Shown piece by piece: positions 59,201 to 64,000 of a stretch of 64,000 nucleotides of DNA (position 1 is its first letter; every line of letters begins with the position of its first letter). A program made the position numbers and the translations under genes. Below the pieces are notes generated by a model that saw only the letters and a list, made by a program, of their open reading frames with translations, was not told the DNA's origin and did no database searches. The DNA comes from Entonaema liquescens (lineage: Eukaryota; Ascomycota; Sordariomycetes; Xylariales; Xylariaceae), in the NCBI GenBank assembly GCA_902805475.1, contig CADCSX010000002.1:3348001-3412000 (forward strand). The letters run 5' to 3'.

Positions 59201-62200
59201 TTTTATTTAATAATCATTAATTTATTATATTTTATTTAAATTAAATATATGTTTTTTTATTAATTAATTAATTAATTTATAAAATAACATTAACTTTAAT
59301 TAATCTAAATTATTTAATTAATTAAACATTATTTTATTTATATTTAATTTTTTATTTTATTAATTTTATTACACATTAATTTATATATTTTAAATTTTTA
59401 AAGTTTTATAAATATAATTTTAATAAAAAAAACCTTTTTATGTTTTTAACGATTTCGTGTAACATAATAAAGTTTTCCTAATAATCCTATTAAATACATA
59501 TATGTTTTTTAAATTATATTATAAATATAACGATTGATTTATTAAATTAATAAAGATATTATTATGGAATGATTAAATTTAAAATTTTAAAATTGTATGA
59601 ATGAAATATTTAAAAGAAAATTTAACTTTAAGAAAATATTAAATATATATGGGTATTAATTTAATAAATCTAATAGATCCTTCTATAATAATATTCCCAT
59701 AAAGGGAAAAAAGATAATGTCCTTATTATAAAAAATTTATAAAAATTGTAAACTAATTATTAAAATATTATAAATTGTAATTATTCCATAATTAATTATT
59801 TTATCTTTTAAAATTTATTAACAATTTATCTTTATCTTCTTTTAATTAATTTTTTATAAACCATTTAATATATTTAAAATCTAAACCAATATATTTTATA
59901 AAATATTTATTTCTTTATTTTTATATAATACGACGTTAATATATTTCTAAAAAAATATTTCCGAAAAACAGTAATTGTTTTCCAAATATATTTAATGGAA
60001 AAATAAGTTTAAAATAATCTACAAAAATAACATTATATATTTTAAAATAAGTAAGAAAATTTAATTTATATATTAAGTAATTAATTTATTTAAATACGCA
60101 AAAAAACTTAATATATTATTAATTAAACTTTTTTTTAAAAATTAACACGGATAAAATATTATATTTTTTATATAAATATAATAATATATAATTATTAATC
60201 TTAAAAAATATAAATTTATATTTAACGTTATAATATTTTTTAATTATTATTGTAACTAAGGTAATTGTATTATAAATCTTAATTTAAAATTTTAAAAATA
60301 GTATAAAAATATTTAAAGTAAATAAAAATTAAAGAATAATATTAAGTATAAATTTGTATAATATTTTTAAAAAACTATATTAAGTAATTATTAATTATAA
60401 AAAATTAATTTCATATTATAAATATAATAAATAACTTTTTTATTATATATTATTTTTTAAAATATAAAAATAATAACGAAAGATTAATTTAATTTAAAGA
60501 ATAAATTATTTTATTTAATTGTTGGTTTAAAAGTAATATATTATTATATAAAATAATTTTATATTTATACGATGTTAAAATTATTATTAAAAATCGGATA
60601 AAAATTTTAAGTTTTAATTAAATATAATAATTTTTAAGATTTCCTAATTATTTATTAATAAAGTATTGTAGTAAATATTTGCTTAATTGGGCGTTATTTA
60701 ATTATGGTAACTGGGAATAATTATTATTATTTTAAAGAATTTATTTATTATAATATTAAAGGTGTTTTTTTTTTCGGATATTTTAGGGATTTTAAATATA
60801 ATATTAATTATAATTATATAAAATAAGTAAAAGAAAGTTAATGATAAGTTATAAAAAATTATAAGGTTTATAATTCCGAAATTTTATAATAAAATATTTT
60901 AAATAAAATTGTATATATTGTTTAAATTCTTTAAAATTAATAATAAAATATAATAATTATTTACGTAATTTGTTATAACTTAAATAATTATTATTATAAA
61001 TTATTTTAAAAATTTTGGGATAATAAATTTAGGGAATATATAATTAATTATAAATTTTTAATAATTTTTATAATAAATTATTTGTAAAATAATAAAGTAA
61101 AATAAAGGTATTATTTATTAAAAAACGATTTCCTTTAATAATATTAAAAATAAATTTCTATTTAAAATTTTATAAATATTTTATTTAAAATTTAATTTTA
61201 AATTCGGAATATATTTAAATTAAAACAATATTTTTAATAAAAAAATTAACAAAAAGGTTTTTTATAAAATCTATTACTATTAATTTAATTGTAAAGAAGG
61301 TATTAATATATAATAAAAAAGCTTAGTTTATTAAGGTAATTTAATATTTATTTTTATTATTAAAAAAAACGTTAAAACTTTTATTATTTTTATTAAAAGT
61401 TTTTAAATTTATTATAAAAAAACGGGATAATATATTTAAAATAATATGTAATTTATTTGGCTTATATAAAATTGTAAATTAAAATTTATTAATATATTTT
61501 ATTATATAAATAAAACGAAAATTCTTATTATTTATTGCAATAAAATTCATAATATCGTTATATTTAATTATATTAAAAATAGTGTAATAATTTATAAAAA
61601 TATAAATTTTTATTTAAATTATGTTTATATAATATTTTATTTTTTTTATTATTTAAATAAAATTGAAAATTTCTATTTTAGTTAATTAATATTTTTATTT
61701 TATTAATGATAATGTTTTGGAAAAAAATATGATAGGTTAAATAATTATTTTTAATATATATATAAATAATTTTTTATTTATAAAAAAAAAAAGTAAAATT
61801 TTATTATTAATATAATAAATAGTAACGTTAATTTTTTTATAGGATATATTAAAATTAATATAAAAGGAACAGAACGAATTATAAAAATATAAAATAATAT
61901 ATTTTGTTAATATATTTTTAAGTTTTTTAAAAGATTATTTTTCGATTTTGGAAAAGATATTTAATGAAATATTATTTATTTATTTATAATATTTTTATTT
62001 TATTTAACTTTTTTTAAAATAAGATTAAATAAAAAAGGTTTTATATTTTTTTAATGGTTTTATAAATTTTATAAAATAAAGGATATTATTTTTTATATAT
62101 TTTATAAAATTGATAAATATTTTAAAATTTTTTAATAATATAAAGAAAATAATTTTAAAAATAATTATAAATTTTTTTTTTATTATAAAAAAGTTAAAAA

Positions 62201-64000
62201 AATTAATAAATTTATTTAAAATAATAATATTAAAAAAATTAATAAAAGATTTAAATAAATTTATAAAAATATTTTTTTTTTATAAAAAAGAAAAAACTAA
62301 TATAAGATTATTAACATAATTTTCAAGAATTTCTAATATAATAATAATATTATTATAATAATAATTTATTATATTAATATATTTAAATAAAATATTTATT
62401 TATTATTATATATAAGTGTTATTATTTTTATAATTTATAATAAAAATTTAAAATATGTATTAACTTTTAGTTATTATAATTATAAGTGTTTATTATATAA
62501 AAAAATAAATTTACTATTAATAAAAAAAAATAAAAATATTTATTACGGTTATATAAATTTTATTATATATTTTATTAAATAATATATTTTAAGATTTTAT
62601 AGGGTAAATATTATTTAAATTTATTTTGTTAAAAATTTAAGTATTAATAATTATTTTTCTTTTTTTAATGATTTTTTCTAAACTTTTATTTATTATTTTT
62701 ATAATAAAGGTAAATAAAGGTTTTTATATAATAAAAATAGGTATTAAAAAAAGGATAAAGGATTTTATCCAAATAATATATTTTTATTTAATTAATTTAA
62801 TAATTATTTAATTAATAATTATTTGGTTTTTAACATTAAAAAAGTAAAAATAATATTTTTTAAAGATAAGATTTTCTTAATTTAATTTAAAATTAAAATA
62901 AAGGAATTTATCTTTTATAATATTTATAAAATCTTTATCTTTAAAAATGTTTTTATATTATAATATAATAATTAATAATTTATCAAAGATATTAAGGTTT
63001 TTAAAATCATTGTAAATTATAATTTTAATAAAGTATTTATAAAAATTTTTTATTTTAAAAATGATAAAGTTATTAATAAATTTGAAAATATAAAAATTTA
63101 TTTTTTTAAATAAAAGTTTTTATAATATTAAATTAGGTTTTTATTTATTAATAATTTAATAATTATAATAATTTTATTTTATTAATTTAAAGTAACTTAT
63201 TAATATATTTTTAAAAATAATAATATTTAATTAAAAATTATTATAAATAATAATTTTATTTATATAATTATTAAATAATATTACGTAAACCATAATATTA
63301 TTTAATAATAATTTAAAAATTAAATTTTATCCGTAAATTATTATATAAATTATTTTAAAATAATAATAAAATTTGGTAAATATAATATTATTACATATTA
63401 TTATCATTTTAAATTATTAGATATAAATATTTAAAATAATAAATAAAAAAATTATTATTTTATAAAATTGTATTATGGTTAATTTTTTAAAAAAAATAAT
63501 ATTTATTTATTTAATATTTAATATATTAATATTAAAAAATATCTTAATTACAAAATTATTAACTAATGTAACTTTTTTTACAAATATCGTAACGATTGGG
63601 TTACCGTCGCAAAAACCTTTAAAATAAAAACGAATGATTGCATAATTTAACAATAATAATTAATATTATATAACGTTACAAATTAATAATAAGGTTGCGC
63701 GATGATAAATTTTTATACCGGGATATTTTTTCAAAATTTAAAATTTATTTACCAAAATCTTAATACATCTAATATTATTACAAATGTTTTTTTTATGTTT
63801 AATGGTTAAATTTATTATAATAAAAAATTTAAAATAAAACTTCGTTTTATAAAAAAAATTAATTTTACAATTTAATCTAAAATTAATTAATAATTATATA
63901 ATAAAGATTTTGGATTTAATTATAATTTAAAGATAAATAAAAAAATCAATTATTTTAATTTAATTATTAACAATAATATTAATATTTATATAATCATTTA
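53251..64000. other. AT-rich (over 90% A+T) block, probably RIP-mutated heterochromatin
   Basis: From about 53,250 to the window end lines of 60 bases often contain zero to five G/C (for example 54,301-54,360 has four and 55,021-55,080 has none). No frame looks like a protein; the one longer frame (62110..62319) is just Ile/Lys/Phe/Asn from A/T codons. No mitochondrial gene (cox, nad, rnl, tRNA) is recognisable and AT exceeds usual mtDNA, so I favour RIP-degraded repeats or a centromere-like region. TpA is overwhelming. Remaining C is often in CpG. The edge is sharp and the block runs past the window. Confidence 0.85.
53694..53717. repeat. short GC-containing inverted repeat in AT-rich block
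   Basis: TTCCGGGTT and AACCGGAA flank GTTAT, a near-perfect hairpin with one extra G. It is unusual because most G/C around it is gone. It could be chance or a remnant of a repeat end. Confidence 0.35.

Noticed and set aside
62110..62319. 69-codon frame in the AT-rich block
   Set aside because: Consists almost only of residues encoded by A/T codons; expected by chance at this composition.
53251..64000. Mitochondrial DNA insertion or mitochondrial contig
   Set aside because: A+T is higher than in usual fungal mtDNA, and no cox, cob, nad, rRNA or tRNA sequence is recognisable.
1..64000. tRNA, rRNA and CRISPR elements
   Set aside because: I found no A/B-box pair with cloverleaf potential, no rRNA sequence and no regularly spaced repeats.

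Overview
This is nuclear DNA of a filamentous ascomycete (Pezizomycotina). The evidence is short spliceosomal introns of about 45-125 nt (GTAAGT/GTATGT/GTACGT donors, CTAAC/CTAAT-type branch sites, CAG/TAG acceptors), dense genes on both strands, and typical fungal families: SRR1-like, CSC1 channel, cytochrome b5-acyl-CoA dehydrogenase fusion, SET protein with a TPR-like part, Mx-like dynamin, TAP-type secreted peptidase, Pth11-like rhodopsin fold. The species cannot be named from sequence alone. Bases 1 to about 53,200 are ordinary gene-bearing DNA. From about 53,250 to the window end the DNA is more than 90% A+T and has no believable gene, which fits a RIP-mutated heterochromatic block.

Layout. 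SRR1-like (-) 0.46-1.8 kb; Asp-box beta-propeller (+) 3.1-4.4; mitochondrial DUF155/RMD1-like (-) 5.1-6.3; large PPR-like mitochondrial protein (+) 6.9-9.5; RING-like protein (+) 9.9-10.9; small conserved mitochondrial-type protein (-) 11.5-11.9; P-loop kinase (-) 12.4-13.0; RRM-like protein (-) 13.6-14.7; gene-poor 14.7-17.2; b5-acyl-CoA dehydrogenase (-) 17.2-19.1; gene-poor 19.1-21.2; MARVEL-like membrane protein (+) 21.2-21.8; unknown 268-aa protein (-) 22.1-22.9; amidoligase (-) 23.6-25.1; small zinc-ribbon protein (-) 26.0-26.5; coiled-coil unknown (+) 28.3-30.5; RNase H protein (+) 31.4-32.8; TAP-type peptidase (-) 33.1-35.2; CSC1/OSCA channel (+) 36.2-39.3; SET protein (-) 39.7-42.1; dynamin GTPase (-) 43.0-45.5; TauD dioxygenase (-) 45.9-47.0 and divergent ACS-type MFS transporter (+) 47.7-49.2; broken Pth11-like gene (+) 50.0-51.5; gene-free 51.5-53.2; AT-rich block 53.25-64.0.

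I resolved the exon structure of most genes by joining reading frames at splice signals and checking that phases sum to whole codons. This recovered hidden exons, such as a 7-codon last exon and a 22-nt microexon.

Functionally, most neighbours are unrelated housekeeping or accessory genes. The one convincing functional pair is the divergent TauD dioxygenase and MFS transporter, which together look like a sulfonate (or related organic acid) uptake and use module.

Two observations go beyond annotation. First, several otherwise good genes are interrupted by single-base losses, all placeable in short homopolymers, which points to residual assembly error or recent decay. Second, the AT-rich block contains a stretch (57,781-58,620) where every C on the + strand is in CpG while G is plentiful. 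It is followed by a stretch with the opposite tendency. This is a strand-polar C-to-T footprint that spares CpG.
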